Positions 51,088 to 60,882 of a stretch of 64,000 nucleotides of DNA are shown piece by piece (position 1 is the first letter of the stretch; every line of letters starts with the position of its first letter). A model generated the notes under the pieces. The model did no database searches. It was not told the origin of the DNA and saw only the letters and a list, made by a program, of their open reading frames with translations. The stretch spans positions 1 to 64,000 of the forward strand of contig CP067346.1 of NCBI GenBank assembly GCA_021561035.1, written 5' to 3'. The position numbers were made by a program, and so were the translations under genes. Source of the DNA: Clostridioides sp. ES-S-0054-01 (GTDB lineage: Bacteria; Bacillota; Clostridia; Peptostreptococcales; Peptostreptococcaceae).

Positions 51088-53521
51088 ATTTACACAAAGA
51101 GCTAAGAAGGCAATTGATTTAGCGTTTGAATCTGCTAAAAGTTTAGGACACAATATTGTTGGAAGTGAACATATACTTTTAGGTCTTTTAAGAGAAGAAG
51201 AAGGTATAGCTTCTAAAGTTCTAAGTAAAGTTGGATTTACAGAAGCTTATTTAGAAGGAAAAATAGTTGATATGGAAGGTAAGGGAGAAGAAATCTCAGA
51301 AGAGATAGTACTAAGCCCAAGAAGTAAACAAATACTTGAATTATCAGGTATGTTTGCAAATAAGTTGAAAACAAATTATATTGGGACTGAGCATATATTG
51401 TTAGCAATTATTCAAGAAGGTGAAGGAATAGCTAATAAGATTTTAAATTATGCTGGAGTAAATGATAGGACTCTAGCCCAATTAACAATTGATATGATGG
51501 GTATTAGTGATAAAAATCAATACAAAGCAGAAAATAGTTACACGGGCAACCAGAATCAAGCAGAATCTAAAGTGCTTGATAAATATGGAAGAAATCTTAC
51601 ACTATATGCAAAGCAGAATAAAATAGACCCTGTAATAGGTAGAGAAAAAGAAATACAAAGAGTAATACAAATATTAAGTAGAAGGACTAAAAACAATCCA
51701 GTCTTGATAGGAGACCCAGGAGTAGGTAAAACAGCTATAGCTGAAGGTCTGGCAACAAATATAGCCTTAGGAAATGTTCCAGAAACATTAAAAAACAAAA
51801 CTTTATATTCTTTAGAGATGGGTTCATTATTAGCTGGGGCTAAGTATAGAGGAGAATTTGAAGAGAGAATTAAAGAGGTTGTAGATGAAGTTGTTAAAAA
51901 TGGAAATATAATTTTATTTATAGATGAAATGCATACAATAATAGGAGCTGGGTCTACAGGAGAAGGTTCTATAGATGCATCAAATATATTAAAACCAGCC
52001 TTAGCAAGAGGAGAAATACAAGTTATAGGTGCAACAACGATTGATGAATATAGAAAGCATGTTGAAAAAGATTCTGCCCTAGAAAGAAGATTCCAACCAG
52101 TTATGGTGGATGAGCCAACTAAAGAAGACTCAATAAAAATATTAGAAGGCTTGAGAGATAAATATGAAGCTCATCATAAAGTTAAAATAACTGATGACGC
52201 TATAAAGGCAGCTGTAGAATTATCAACTAGATATATATCAGACAGATATTTGCCAGATAAAGCTATAGACTTGATTGATGAAGCTGCATCAAAAGTAAGA
52301 TTAAAAGAAAATACACCTCCTTCAGAAATAAAAAAATTAGAATTAGAAATAGAAAATATAGATAAAGAAAAAGAAGAAGCAGTAAGATGTCAAGACTTTG
52401 AGAAAGCAGCAAAAATAAGAGATGAACAAGGTCTGCTTAAAAAACAATTAGAAGATGTTAGACAAAGATGGAATAAGTCATCTAAGCATTCAGATTTAGT
52501 TGATGGAGAAGTTATTGCTGAGGTAGTAGGATTATGGACAGGAATACCTGTTAATAAAATTCTTGAAGAAGAAGCTGATAGACTTTTAAGACTTGAGGAA
52601 ATACTGCACAATAGAGTCATAGGTCAAGAACAAGCAGTAAAATCTATCTCAAAGGCAATCAGAAGGTCAAGAGCAGGTCTTAAAGACCCGAATAGACCAA
52701 TTGGTTCATTTTTATTTTTAGGTCCTACAGGAGTAGGTAAGACAGAATTATCTAAGGCATTGGCAGAAGTACAATTTGGAGATGAAAATCAAATAATTAG
52801 AATAGATATGTCTGAATATATGGAAAAACATGCAGTGTCAAGAATGATAGGTTCACCTCCAGGTTACGTAGGTCACGATGAAGGTGGTCAATTAACTGAA
52901 AAAGTAAGAAGAAATCCATATTCAGTTATCCTATTTGATGAGATAGAAAAAGCTCATCCAGATGTATTTAATATTCTATTACAAATTCTAGATGATGGTA
53001 GATTAACTGATTCAAAAGGAAGAACTGTAGATTTTAAGAATACTATTGTAATAATGACATCAAACGTTGGTGCATCTACAATTGGTAGACAAAAAACTTT
53101 AGGATTTAGTATAGCTAAAGGAGACGAAGAAGAAAAGTCTCAATATGAAAAAATGAAAGAAAATATAATGGGTGAATTAAAACAAAGATTCAGACCAGAG
53201 TTTTTAAACAGAATAGATGATATAATTGTTTTCCATTCATTAAATGAAAATCACATATCAAAAATAATACTTTTAATGACAGCAAAACTACAAGACAGAC
53301 TAAAAGAAATGGATATAAAATTAGAAATGAGTGATGAGGCTGTTAAATTAATTTCTAAATCTGGATTTGACTTAGAATATGGGGCGAGACCTCTTAAAAG
53401 AGCCTTACAAAAAGAGTTGGAAGATGAGCTATCTGAGGCAATCTTAAAAGGCAATGTGAAAAAGGGAAGTAATGTAGTGGCAAAAGTCAAAGATGAGAAA
53501 ATAGTTTTTGAAACTAAATAA
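51074..53521 (+). CDS. clpC: ATP-dependent unfoldase ClpC
   Basis: Class I Clp/Hsp100 ATPase that feeds ClpP. 815 residues. The N domain has two repeats (GSEHILLGLLREEEGIA and GTEHILLAIIQEGEGIA). First AAA+ has Walker A GDPGVGKT at 213-220 and LFIDEMHTIIGAG; the M domain carries a UVR-like motif (CQDFEKAAKIRDEQ); second AAA+ has GPTGVGKT at 550-557 and FDEIEKAHPDVFN. A ClpP-docking loop of the LGF type is seen at KTLGFSI. Starts at GTG 51074, seven bases after GGAGGG, inside mcsB. Confidence 0.96.
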   Translation: MNFNRFTQRAKKAIDLAFESAKSLGHNIVGSEHILLGLLREEEGIASKVLSKVGFTEAYLEGKIVDMEGKGEEISEEIVLSPRSKQILELSGMFANKLKTNYIGTEHILLAIIQEGEGIANKILNYAGVNDRTLAQLTIDMMGISDKNQYKAENSYTGNQNQAESKVLDKYGRNLTLYAKQNKIDPVIGREKEIQRVIQILSRRTKNNPVLIGDPGVGKTAIAEGLATNIALGNVPETLKNKTLYSLEMGSLLAGAKYRGEFEERIKEVVDEVVKNGNIILFIDEMHTIIGAGSTGEGSIDASNILKPALARGEIQVIGATTIDEYRKHVEKDSALERRFQPVMVDEPTKEDSIKILEGLRDKYEAHHKVKITDDAIKAAVELSTRYISDRYLPDKAIDLIDEAASKVRLKENTPPSEIKKLELEIENIDKEKEEAVRCQDFEKAAKIRDEQGLLKKQLEDVRQRWNKSSKHSDLVDGEVIAEVVGLWTGIPVNKILEEEADRLLRLEEILHNRVIGQEQAVKSISKAIRRSRAGLKDPNRPIGSFLFLGPTGVGKTELSKALAEVQFGDENQIIRIDMSEYMEKHAVSRMIGSPPGYVGHDEGGQLTEKVRRNPYSVILFDEIEKAHPDVFNILLQILDDGRLTDSKGRTVDFKNTIVIMTSNVGASTIGRQKTLGFSIAKGDEEEKSQYEKMKENIMGELKQRFRPEFLNRIDDIIVFHSLNENHISKIILLMTAKLQDRLKEMDIKLEMSDEAVKLISKSGFDLEYGARPLKRALQKELEDELSEAILKGNVKKGSNVVAKVKDEKIVFETK

Positions 53522-53582
53522 TTTAATAGAGTTGCATTTTAAAATATTGCAAATACAAGTTTTATGATTTAAACAAAATTTT

Positions 53583-53625
53583 AAGGGCAATGAATCTATA
53601 ATAATTCATTGTCCTTAATTATTTT
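53583..53625 (+). terminator. Terminator after clpC
   Basis: 13-bp stem AAGGGCAATGAAT/ATTCATTGTCCTT with one G·U, 8-base loop, T-rich tail. Confidence 0.8.
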
Positions 53626-53641
53626 ATTTAATATTTACATA

Positions 53642-53670
53642 TTGTCTTTCATATATGCTAAAATTATAGT
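53642..53670 (+). promoter_or_regulatory. Candidate radA promoter
   Basis: TTGTCT (53642-53647), 17 bases, TATAGT (53665-53670), 30 bases before the start codon. Confidence 0.55.
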
Positions 53671-53700
53671 ATAGAATAATAAATTAAGGATGATAAAAGT

Positions 53701-55074
53701 ATGGCAAAAATAAAAACAAAATATGTATGTCAATCTTGTGGATATGAAACAGCTAAATGGCTTGGTAAATGTCCGGAATGTACAAAATGGAATACATTTG
53801 TAGAAGAAGTAGACCAAAAAAGCACCAAAAAAGAGGTCTTTATAATAGATAAATCCTCATCTAAACCAGTTAGTATAAATTCAATAGAAAGTAAAGAAGA
53901 AGAGAGGTTTACAACAGATATAAATGAATTAGATAGAGTACTTGGAGGAGGTATAGTTAAAGGCTCTTTAGTACTTGTTGGTGGAGACCCTGGTATAGGT
54001 AAATCAACGCTTTTAATCCAAGTATCTAGTAATGTTGCTAATTTAGGAAAAACTGTTTTATATATAACTGGAGAAGAATCAGAATCTCAAATAAAAATGA
54101 GAGCTAAAAGATTAGGTATTAACTCAGAAAATTTATATATATTTGCTGAAAATAATTTAAGTATAATTGAATCTTATTTAGAAAGCGTAAATCCAGAATT
54201 AATAATTCTAGACTCAATTCAAACTGTCTTTAGTCCAGAAATATCCTCGGCACCAGGAACTGTCAGCCAAATTAAAGAAGGTACTTCAAAATTCATGAAA
54301 ATTTCTAAAAAAATGGGAATTTCAACATTTATAGTTGGGCATGTTACAAAAGAAGGTTCACTAGCAGGACCAAAATTATTAGAGCATATGGTTGATACTG
54401 TTCTATATTTTGAAGGAGAAAGATATAATACTTATAGATTAGTAAGGGCTGTTAAAAATAGATTTGGCTCAACTAATGAACTTGGAGTATTTGAAATGAG
54501 AGATTTGGGATTAGTAGAACTTGATAATCCATCTAAAATTTTAATATCTGAAAAACCAAAAGATGTAGCAGGTTCAGTAATAATATCTACGGTAGAAGGT
54601 ACGAGACCGATGTTACTTGAATTACAAGCATTAGTTTCACCTACAAGTTTTGGTATACCAAAAAGAACATCTACAGGTGTAGATTACAATAGAGTAGGTA
54701 TGTTGCTAGCAGTATTAGAAAAACGTGTTGGTTTGCAAATACAAAATCAAGATGTCTATATAAACATAGTTGGAGGAATAAAGATAAATGAACCTTCAAT
54801 TGACTTGGGGATAGCTATTTCTGTAGCATCTAGTTTTAGAAATATACCAATAGATGAAGATATAGCTGTTACAGGAGAAGTGGGGCTTACAGGAGAAGTT
54901 AGAGCAGTAAGCTTTATAGAAAAGAGAATTGCTGAGTGTAAGAAGCTTGGATTTAAAAAAATAGTAATTCCTAGAAGTAATTATGAAGTTGTAAAAGATA
55001 CTAAAGGCATAGAAATATGGCCGGCAGATAACTTAAGACAAGCTATAAATATAGTACTTGGGAGGAATCAATAA
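53701..55074 (+). CDS. radA: DNA repair protein RadA
   Basis: RecA-like ATPase/helicase acting on recombination intermediates. 457 residues. N-terminal C4 zinc finger (CQSCGYETAKWLGKCPEC), Walker A GDPGIGKS at 95-102, the RadA-specific KNRFG motif (VKNRFGSTNELGVF) and a C-terminal Lon-protease-like domain (INIVGGIKINEPSIDLGIAI). disA begins three bases after its stop, a conserved pairing; in Bacillus the two proteins interact. Confidence 0.96.
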   Translation: MAKIKTKYVCQSCGYETAKWLGKCPECTKWNTFVEEVDQKSTKKEVFIIDKSSSKPVSINSIESKEEERFTTDINELDRVLGGGIVKGSLVLVGGDPGIGKSTLLIQVSSNVANLGKTVLYITGEESESQIKMRAKRLGINSENLYIFAENNLSIIESYLESVNPELIILDSIQTVFSPEISSAPGTVSQIKEGTSKFMKISKKMGISTFIVGHVTKEGSLAGPKLLEHMVDTVLYFEGERYNTYRLVRAVKNRFGSTNELGVFEMRDLGLVELDNPSKILISEKPKDVAGSVIISTVEGTRPMLLELQALVSPTSFGIPKRTSTGVDYNRVGMLLAVLEKRVGLQIQNQDVYINIVGGIKINEPSIDLGIAISVASSFRNIPIDEDIAVTGEVGLTGEVRAVSFIEKRIAECKKLGFKKIVIPRSNYEVVKDTKGIEIWPADNLRQAINIVLGRNQ

Positions 55075-55076
55075 AT

Positions 55077-56147
55077 ATGGAGAATTTTTTAGATAATAAA
55101 AATATGTTATATGCATTAAAAATGATATCTCCTGGAACTCCACTTAGATTAGGTCTAAACAACGTACTAAGAGCTAAAACAGGTGGATTGATTGTAATTG
55201 CAACCAATGAAGATGTAATGAAAATAGTAGATGGTGGATTTGCTATAAATGCAGAGTATTCACCTGCATATCTATATGAGTTAGCTAAAATGGATGGAGC
55301 TATAGTTTTAAGTGGTGATGTAAAGAAAATACTATTTGCTAATGCACAACTTATACCGGATTATTTTATAGAAACATCAGAAACAGGAACAAGACATAGA
55401 ACAGCGGAAAGAGTAGCAAAGCAAACTGGTGCTATAGTCATAGGAATTTCACAAAGAAGAAATGTTATAACAGTTTATAGAGGAAATGAGAAGTATGTAG
55501 TCGAAGATATATCTAAGATATTTACTAAGGCAAATCAGGCTATACAAACTTTAGAAAAATATAAGACAGTATTAGACCAAGCTATAACAAATTTAAATGC
55601 TTTAGAATTTAATGATTTGGTAACTATTTATGATGTTGCCCTAGTTATGCAAAAAATGGAAATGGTAATGAGGGTTACAAGTATAATTGAAAAATATATG
55701 ATAGAATTGGGTGATGAAGGAACTTTAGTAAGCATGCAGTTAGAAGAATTAATGGGTACAACTAGAATAGACCAGAAATTAATATTCAAAGATTATAATA
55801 AAGAAAATACAGAGATAAAAGAACTTATGAAAAAGGTCAAAAACTTAAACTCAGAAGAATTAATAGAATTAGTTAATATGGCAAAACTATTAGGGTATAG
55901 TGGTTTTTCAGAAAGCATGGATATGCCTATAAAAACAAGAGGGTATAGAATTCTTAGTAAAATACATAGACTACCAACAGCAATAATAGAAAACTTAGTA
56001 AATTATTTTGAAAACTTTCAACAAATTCTAGATGCATCTATTGAAGAACTAGATGAAGTTGAAGGAATAGGTGAAATAAGAGCAACATATATAAAAAATG
56101 GACTCATAAAAATGAAACAATTAGTATTATTAGATAGACATATATGA
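55077..56147 (+). CDS. disA: DNA integrity scanning diadenylate cyclase DisA
   Basis: Makes cyclic di-AMP from two ATP while scanning DNA for branched structures. 356 residues. The DAC domain has the catalytic motifs DGA (73-75) and GTRHRTAERVA (RHR at 106-108). A long helical linker follows, then C-terminal helix-hairpin-helix motifs (LDEVEGIGEIRATYIKNGL) for DNA binding. Start ATG 55077; its ribosome binding site GGGAGGAAT lies inside radA, so the two are translationally linked. Confidence 0.96.
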   Translation: MENFLDNKNMLYALKMISPGTPLRLGLNNVLRAKTGGLIVIATNEDVMKIVDGGFAINAEYSPAYLYELAKMDGAIVLSGDVKKILFANAQLIPDYFIETSETGTRHRTAERVAKQTGAIVIGISQRRNVITVYRGNEKYVVEDISKIFTKANQAIQTLEKYKTVLDQAITNLNALEFNDLVTIYDVALVMQKMEMVMRVTSIIEKYMIELGDEGTLVSMQLEELMGTTRIDQKLIFKDYNKENTEIKELMKKVKNLNSEELIELVNMAKLLGYSGFSESMDMPIKTRGYRILSKIHRLPTAIIENLVNYFENFQQILDASIEELDEVEGIGEIRATYIKNGLIKMKQLVLLDRHI

Positions 56148-56178
56148 TGAATTTTAAATGAATTTTACTACTTTTTTC

Positions 56179-56208
56179 TTGAATATAATATACACTTTGG
56201 TCTATAAT
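56179..56208 (+). promoter_or_regulatory. Promoter of the PIN/TRAM membrane protein gene
   Basis: TTGAAT (56179-56184), 18 bases, TATAAT (56203-56208), 28 bases before the start. Confidence 0.55.
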
Positions 56209-56235
56209 AGATAAGTATAACTAGGGGGTGAAGCA

Positions 56236-57324
56236 TTGATAAGGAAAGTAACAAGAATATTGTTTATTTTACTTGGATTTACAATAGGTATAACGACCTA
56301 TTTAACATTAATGAAAGATTTTGAAATATTAACATTTGGAAAAGAAACATATGGTTATATCGCAGCTGTAGTAGCAGGTATAATAATAGCCATTTTAGGA
56401 TATCTTATAGAACCATGGGTTGTAAATAAAGTAAAAGAAATTGCTAAAATAGTGGATAAAGAATTGTCAAAATATCCTCAGACTGATATATTGTTAGGGT
56501 CTATGGGTCTTATAGTAGGATTTGTTATTGCATATTTATTAAGTGGATTAGTAAATAGAATACCAATAGTAGGTGGAATATTATCCTTACTATTATATTT
56601 ATTCCTAGGATATCTTGGAATGAAAGTTGCGCTTAAAAGTAAAAATGATTTATTTAATATTGGAAAATTAGGAAGATTAGCAAATCCTATTAAAGATAAA
56701 GATAAAGAGAATAAAAAAGACATAAAAGCCATTCCTCCAAAAGTATTAGATACAAGTGTAATAATTGATGGAAGGATAGCTGATATTTGTAAGACCGGAT
56801 TTATAGAAGGAAAACTTATTATTCCTGCTTTTGTTTTGGAGGAACTAAGACATATTGCAGATTCTTCAGATGATTTAAAAAGAGTAAGAGGTAGAAGAGG
56901 TCTGGATATATTAAATATAATTCAGAAAGAATTAAATATAGAAGTTGAAATAAGTGAGAGAGACTTTGATGATATAGCAGAAGTTGATAGTAAATTGTTA
57001 AAGCTTGCTCAGGTTTTAAATGGAAAAGTTGTTACAAATGATTATAACTTAAATAAAGTTGCTCAATTCCAAGGTGTTGAAGTATTAAATATAAATGAGT
57101 TAGCTAATGCTATAAAACCAGTTGCTATACCAGGTGAAGATATGGTTGTTCAAGTGGTTAAAGAAGGAAAAGAGGCTCAACAGGGTGTTGCATATCTAGA
57201 TGATGGAACTATGATAGTTGTTGATGGAGGAAGAAAACATATGAATGAGACTATAAAAGTACTCGTTACTTCTGTTCTTCAAACTCCTGCAGGTAGAATG
57301 ATATTTGCAAAACCTAAAAATTAA
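56236..57324 (+). CDS. PIN/TRAM domain membrane protein (YacL family)
   Basis: 362 residues. Four hydrophobic segments in the first 130 residues, then a PIN nuclease-like domain starting LDTSVIIDGRIADI with acidic residues D, E (VLEELRHIAD) and D (VTNDYNL), and a C-terminal TRAM domain (GEDMVVQVVKEGKEAQQGVAYLDDGTMIVV). YacL-type proteins follow disA in Firmicutes; RNase activity is suspected but not proven. Starts at TTG 56236, five bases after GGGGGTG. The ispD/ispF genes that often follow in Bacillus are not here. Confidence 0.88.
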   Translation: MIRKVTRILFILLGFTIGITTYLTLMKDFEILTFGKETYGYIAAVVAGIIIAILGYLIEPWVVNKVKEIAKIVDKELSKYPQTDILLGSMGLIVGFVIAYLLSGLVNRIPIVGGILSLLLYLFLGYLGMKVALKSKNDLFNIGKLGRLANPIKDKDKENKKDIKAIPPKVLDTSVIIDGRIADICKTGFIEGKLIIPAFVLEELRHIADSSDDLKRVRGRRGLDILNIIQKELNIEVEISERDFDDIAEVDSKLLKLAQVLNGKVVTNDYNLNKVAQFQGVEVLNINELANAIKPVAIPGEDMVVQVVKEGKEAQQGVAYLDDGTMIVVDGGRKHMNETIKVLVTSVLQTPAGRMIFAKPKN

Positions 57325-57331
57325 TATATTC

Positions 57332-57363
57332 AAATAAACCAATAGTTTGGGCTGTTTATTTTA
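57332..57363 (+). terminator. Possible weak terminator
   Basis: Hairpin AAATAAAC/GTTTATTT with an inner CCA/TGG pair and a short T tail; weak. Confidence 0.4.
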
Positions 57364-57452
57364 AATAGATGGTCCAAATTTATTTATTTATAACGACAAT
57401 GTTTAATGTATTCTTAAAGGTGAGGATTTAAATCAGAAAGCAGGGAGAATTT

Positions 57453-59630
57453 ATGAGAAAAAAGATTATATCTTTCTTAGCAACATTTATCATAATATTA
57501 ATATCGATGAGTCAATATAATTTTGCGGATGATATACCGACATATGGAAAAGTGATATTTATAGATATGAATAGAACTAGTATGAGCAATATGTTAAAAA
57601 TAAAATCATTGAGAGAAGAACTAGATGGTAGGGGATATATAGGTCTAATGAACATAAGAGGTGATAAAGGTAATGATGACAGACGATCATATGCTAGTAT
57701 GGGTGCTGGTGGAAGAGCTAATGTAGCTAATGAAGAAGATATTAATTTTGAGAGTTCAAGTAAAGATAGAGACATAGCTTTTAAATCGGCTACAGGAAAA
57801 AGCGCAAAAGGTATAAATAATTTAACTATAAATAAGTCTATAAATGAAAATTTAAACTTTGGGGAGTACGGTTCTGTATTAGGGTCATTAGGTCAAAGTT
57901 TATCTGACAATGGGTTAAAAGTATCTGTGTTGGGAAATGCAGATATAATTGAAAATGGTCAGCTTATAAAAAATAGAAACTTATGCCTAGTTGCAATGGA
58001 TGAGTATGGGAGAATTCCTAATGGAAACGTAGATAATATAAATAAGAAAGATTTATCTATGCCTTATGGAATATCAACTGATTATAATAAATTGATTACA
58101 GAGACTAAAGAAGCTTACAAAAATAATGATGTAGTTTTTGTGGAGCTTGGAGATACATATAGATTAGATTTATATAAACCAAATTTAACCGAAAAAACAT
58201 ATGTTAACATGAAAAATAGCATAGAAAAAAATATAGATGTATACTTAAAAAATGTATTTTCTATGGTTGAAGAAAATGACACTGTTTATATATCAAGTGC
58301 ATTTCCAAGTGACTTAGATTATAAAAACAAAAGAAGACTTTCTCCAATAATAAAATTAAATGGTGATGGAAAAGGTCTATTATCATCTTCAACTACCAGA
58401 AGAGAGGGTATTGTAACAAATCTAGATGTGGGAGTTGAAATATTAGATAATTTTAATATAAAAAATCAAAATATGGTTGGAAGAAAATATGAACTTATTA
58501 GCAGAGATGATAATAAAGAATATTTGATGGATGAATATCAAAAGATAGTATCTATTTCAAGCATAAGGTCTACAATACTTAATGGTTTTGTAAGTATAGT
58601 TTTTTTGTCATGGATAGTTGCTATGATTGCAATTTTATTTAGAAAGCATATATCAAAAAATTATAAAGAAACAACATTTTTTATATTAAAGGAACTTTTA
58701 AAAATAGGAATAGTAATGCCACTATCATTTATGATAACCCCAATAATGAATTTCAAAACACCATTAGCAATATCTTTAGGAATAATTATAATAACACTTA
58801 CGATATATCTTATAAGTAAAGTTTTAATAAAGAATGATTTAAAAAATATGCTGTTCTTTACTGGATTAACTATATTGATTGTGGTTATTGATTCTGCACT
58901 TGGTTCGTATTTAATGAAAAGTAATGTCATGAGTTATGACTGCATAATTGGAGCTAGATATTATGGAGTAGGAAATGAATATCAGGGTGTGGCAATAGGT
59001 AGTTCAATATTTACATTTGTAATTTTACTTACATATAAAAATATACCAAAATGGTCTGTAATAGTTTTTTCTTTGGCTATCTTAATTACAAGTGCATCTC
59101 CAATTATGGGGGCAAATGTTGGAAGCGCTATTTCTGAATGTGTTGCATTTTTACTATTTATATTATTGATATATAATGTAAAGATAGATTTCAAAAAAAT
59201 TGTATTATTAGGTATAGCAGTATTATTTGTATTAGGGGTCTTTGTAGCAATAGATATGATTTCAGGAAGTAATTCACATTTAGGTATGTTTGTAAAAGAA
59301 ATTTACTTTAATGGACCAGGAGAAATAATACAAACATTTAGTAGAAAGATAGAAATGAATTTAAAACTAGCTCAAACCAGTACATGGGTTAATATACTAC
59401 TAACTGGAATAGGGGTAATCTTAGTTCTTATGATTAATCAGATTAGATACTTTAAGCAATTGCTTGATGAATATCCAATTGTATTTAAAGGATTTATAGC
59501 ATCAATAGCAGGATGTTTAGTAACTCTTTTAGTGAACGATTCTGGGATTGTGTCATCAGCTACAGCCTTTATTTATGTAATTGTACCTATGATAATATTA
59601 AGTATAAATCTGATAGCATTAAAAGAATAA
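57453..59630 (+). CDS. Large membrane protein with probable alkaline-phosphatase-like ectodomain
   Basis: 725 residues. A signal-like N-terminus (MRKKIISFLATFIIILISMSQYNFAD) is followed by an outside domain of about 350 residues, then about eight or more membrane helices from residue 370 to the end. The ectodomain opens KVIFIDMNRTSMSNM, which resembles the metal/nucleophile start of alkaline-phosphatase-superfamily folds (D then T/S), and later has VFVELGDTYRLDL. Residues 65-118 form a glycine/serine/acidic low-complexity insert. The membrane part holds ARYYGVGNEYQGVAIG and PIMGANVGSAISE, polar motifs that suggest a transport or transferase site. Function unknown; start ATG 57453 after GCAGGGAG. 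It stands alone between terminators. Confidence 0.72.
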   Translation: MRKKIISFLATFIIILISMSQYNFADDIPTYGKVIFIDMNRTSMSNMLKIKSLREELDGRGYIGLMNIRGDKGNDDRRSYASMGAGGRANVANEEDINFESSSKDRDIAFKSATGKSAKGINNLTINKSINENLNFGEYGSVLGSLGQSLSDNGLKVSVLGNADIIENGQLIKNRNLCLVAMDEYGRIPNGNVDNINKKDLSMPYGISTDYNKLITETKEAYKNNDVVFVELGDTYRLDLYKPNLTEKTYVNMKNSIEKNIDVYLKNVFSMVEENDTVYISSAFPSDLDYKNKRRLSPIIKLNGDGKGLLSSSTTRREGIVTNLDVGVEILDNFNIKNQNMVGRKYELISRDDNKEYLMDEYQKIVSISSIRSTILNGFVSIVFLSWIVAMIAILFRKHISKNYKETTFFILKELLKIGIVMPLSFMITPIMNFKTPLAISLGIIIITLTIYLISKVLIKNDLKNMLFFTGLTILIVVIDSALGSYLMKSNVMSYDCIIGARYYGVGNEYQGVAIGSSIFTFVILLTYKNIPKWSVIVFSLAILITSASPIMGANVGSAISECVAFLLFILLIYNVKIDFKKIVLLGIAVLFVLGVFVAIDMISGSNSHLGMFVKEIYFNGPGEIIQTFSRKIEMNLKLAQTSTWVNILLTGIGVILVLMINQIRYFKQLLDEYPIVFKGFIASIAGCLVTLLVNDSGIVSSATAFIYVIVPMIILSINLIALKE

Positions 59631-59726
59631 GCCATGTATGGATACTATGTAAAGAACACATTAATTTAACTTCATTTTTATAAAATAAAGTTAAGAAGAA
59701 AGTTTATAAAAATAAATTATTATACA

Positions 59727-59788
59727 AAAAGGGGTTGTCTTAAAATTGATTTTTTCTAATCAAATTTTAAGAACAACTCCTTTTTTTA
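59727..59788. terminator. Bidirectional terminator
   Basis: Long imperfect stem AAAGGGGTTGT-CTTAAAATTGAT pairing with ATCAAATTTTAAGAACAACTCCTTT, T-rich on the plus side and A-rich on the other, between convergent genes. Confidence 0.78.
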
Positions 59789-59821
59789 ATTACAAAGATA
59801 GGTAATATAGAATATTATATT

Positions 59822-60667
59822 TTAGATAGATTTTTTTCTTATATGTTTAGGGGTACACTTAAATTTTTCCTTAAAAATTCTGTAAAATAATTTTGTATTA
59901 GTAAATCCATGAGCTTCTAATATACTACACAAGGTATCATTTGTGTTAATTAAGTCTTTATAGATATGAGAAATACGTACATCATTTAAATATTCTAAGT
60001 AAGTCTGTCCCATATACTGTTTAAATTTTCTACAAAAATATTCTGGTTGTAAGTGTGCTACCTTAGCGATTTTGTTAATAGAAATAGGAGTCTTGTAATT
60101 AATCTTTGTGTATTCCAAAACTGGCTCAAATTTTGATAAGTCAAGTGCTGTATTTCTCATATTTTTATTTCCTATATCTATTTTGAAGTTTGTATATAAT
60201 TCAAATAAAAGTTCAAATAATAAGCTCGTAAAGCGTAGATTAGCTGCTGGAGGAGAACTAAGTTTGATTTCTCTCATGTTTTCTAATATATGTTTAACTT
60301 TATTTGAATTTTTTTTATAGTTATTGTCATTAACATTGACCTTAAAGTCAAAATAGCAATTTTTAAAATCAGGAATGTATTTACTTAGAAAAGATAATGG
60401 TACTTGCAATAATATAGAGGTATTTTCATAAATACATCTAGTTGAATGAATAACTCCAGAATTAATGAACATACACTCATTAGCTTTTAAATTATAAGTG
60501 TAGCCTTCCATGTTAATTTGTAAATCACCAGAAGTTATATAAATTATTTCTAATGAATTATGCCAATGATTTGCTACATAACTACCACTATCATCAAATA
60601 GTTTAAAATTAACATCTAAATTATCAATAGGTTCAACTATTTCATGTGAAAAATTATTTCTGTTCAT
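59822..60667 (-). CDS. AraC-family transcriptional regulator
   Basis: 281 residues. N-terminal cupin sugar-sensing domain (NHWHNSLEIIYITSGDLQI, then ANECMFINSGVIHSTR) and a C-terminal double helix-turn-helix (ISINKIAKVAHLQPEYFCRKFKQ, then SILEAHGFTNTKLFYRIFKEKFKCTPKHIR). It is divergent from the GH5/GH43/transporter genes across a 215-bp AT-rich gap and is probably their activator; the inducer is likely a sugar from beta-glucan or xylan. ATG 60667 follows GGGAGGAGA on the minus strand. Confidence 0.9.
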   Translation of the reverse strand: MNRNNFSHEIVEPIDNLDVNFKLFDDSGSYVANHWHNSLEIIYITSGDLQINMEGYTYNLKANECMFINSGVIHSTRCIYENTSILLQVPLSFLSKYIPDFKNCYFDFKVNVNDNNYKKNSNKVKHILENMREIKLSSPPAANLRFTSLLFELLFELYTNFKIDIGNKNMRNTALDLSKFEPVLEYTKINYKTPISINKIAKVAHLQPEYFCRKFKQYMGQTYLEYLNDVRISHIYKDLINTNDTLCSILEAHGFTNTKLFYRIFKEKFKCTPKHIRKKSI

Positions 60668-60882
60668 AATAATCTCCTCCCTATAATTTTATATTATAAT
60701 TAGTAAATTTATAATATTCAATAATAAAAAGATAATATCAACTAATAAATTAGACAATAAACATACTTAAGAAAACAAATAAAATCAAATATAATAACTG
60801 TATATTAAAATAATCTAAAAAAATATTTTAATATAAGTGCAAAATATACCTATTTAAATAAGATACGATTGGAGGATTTTAT

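Noticed and set aside
60668-60882. Clear promoter and AraC sites between the divergent regulator and the GH5 gene
   Set aside because: The region is too AT-rich to separate a real -10/-35 or operator from background, so none is called.
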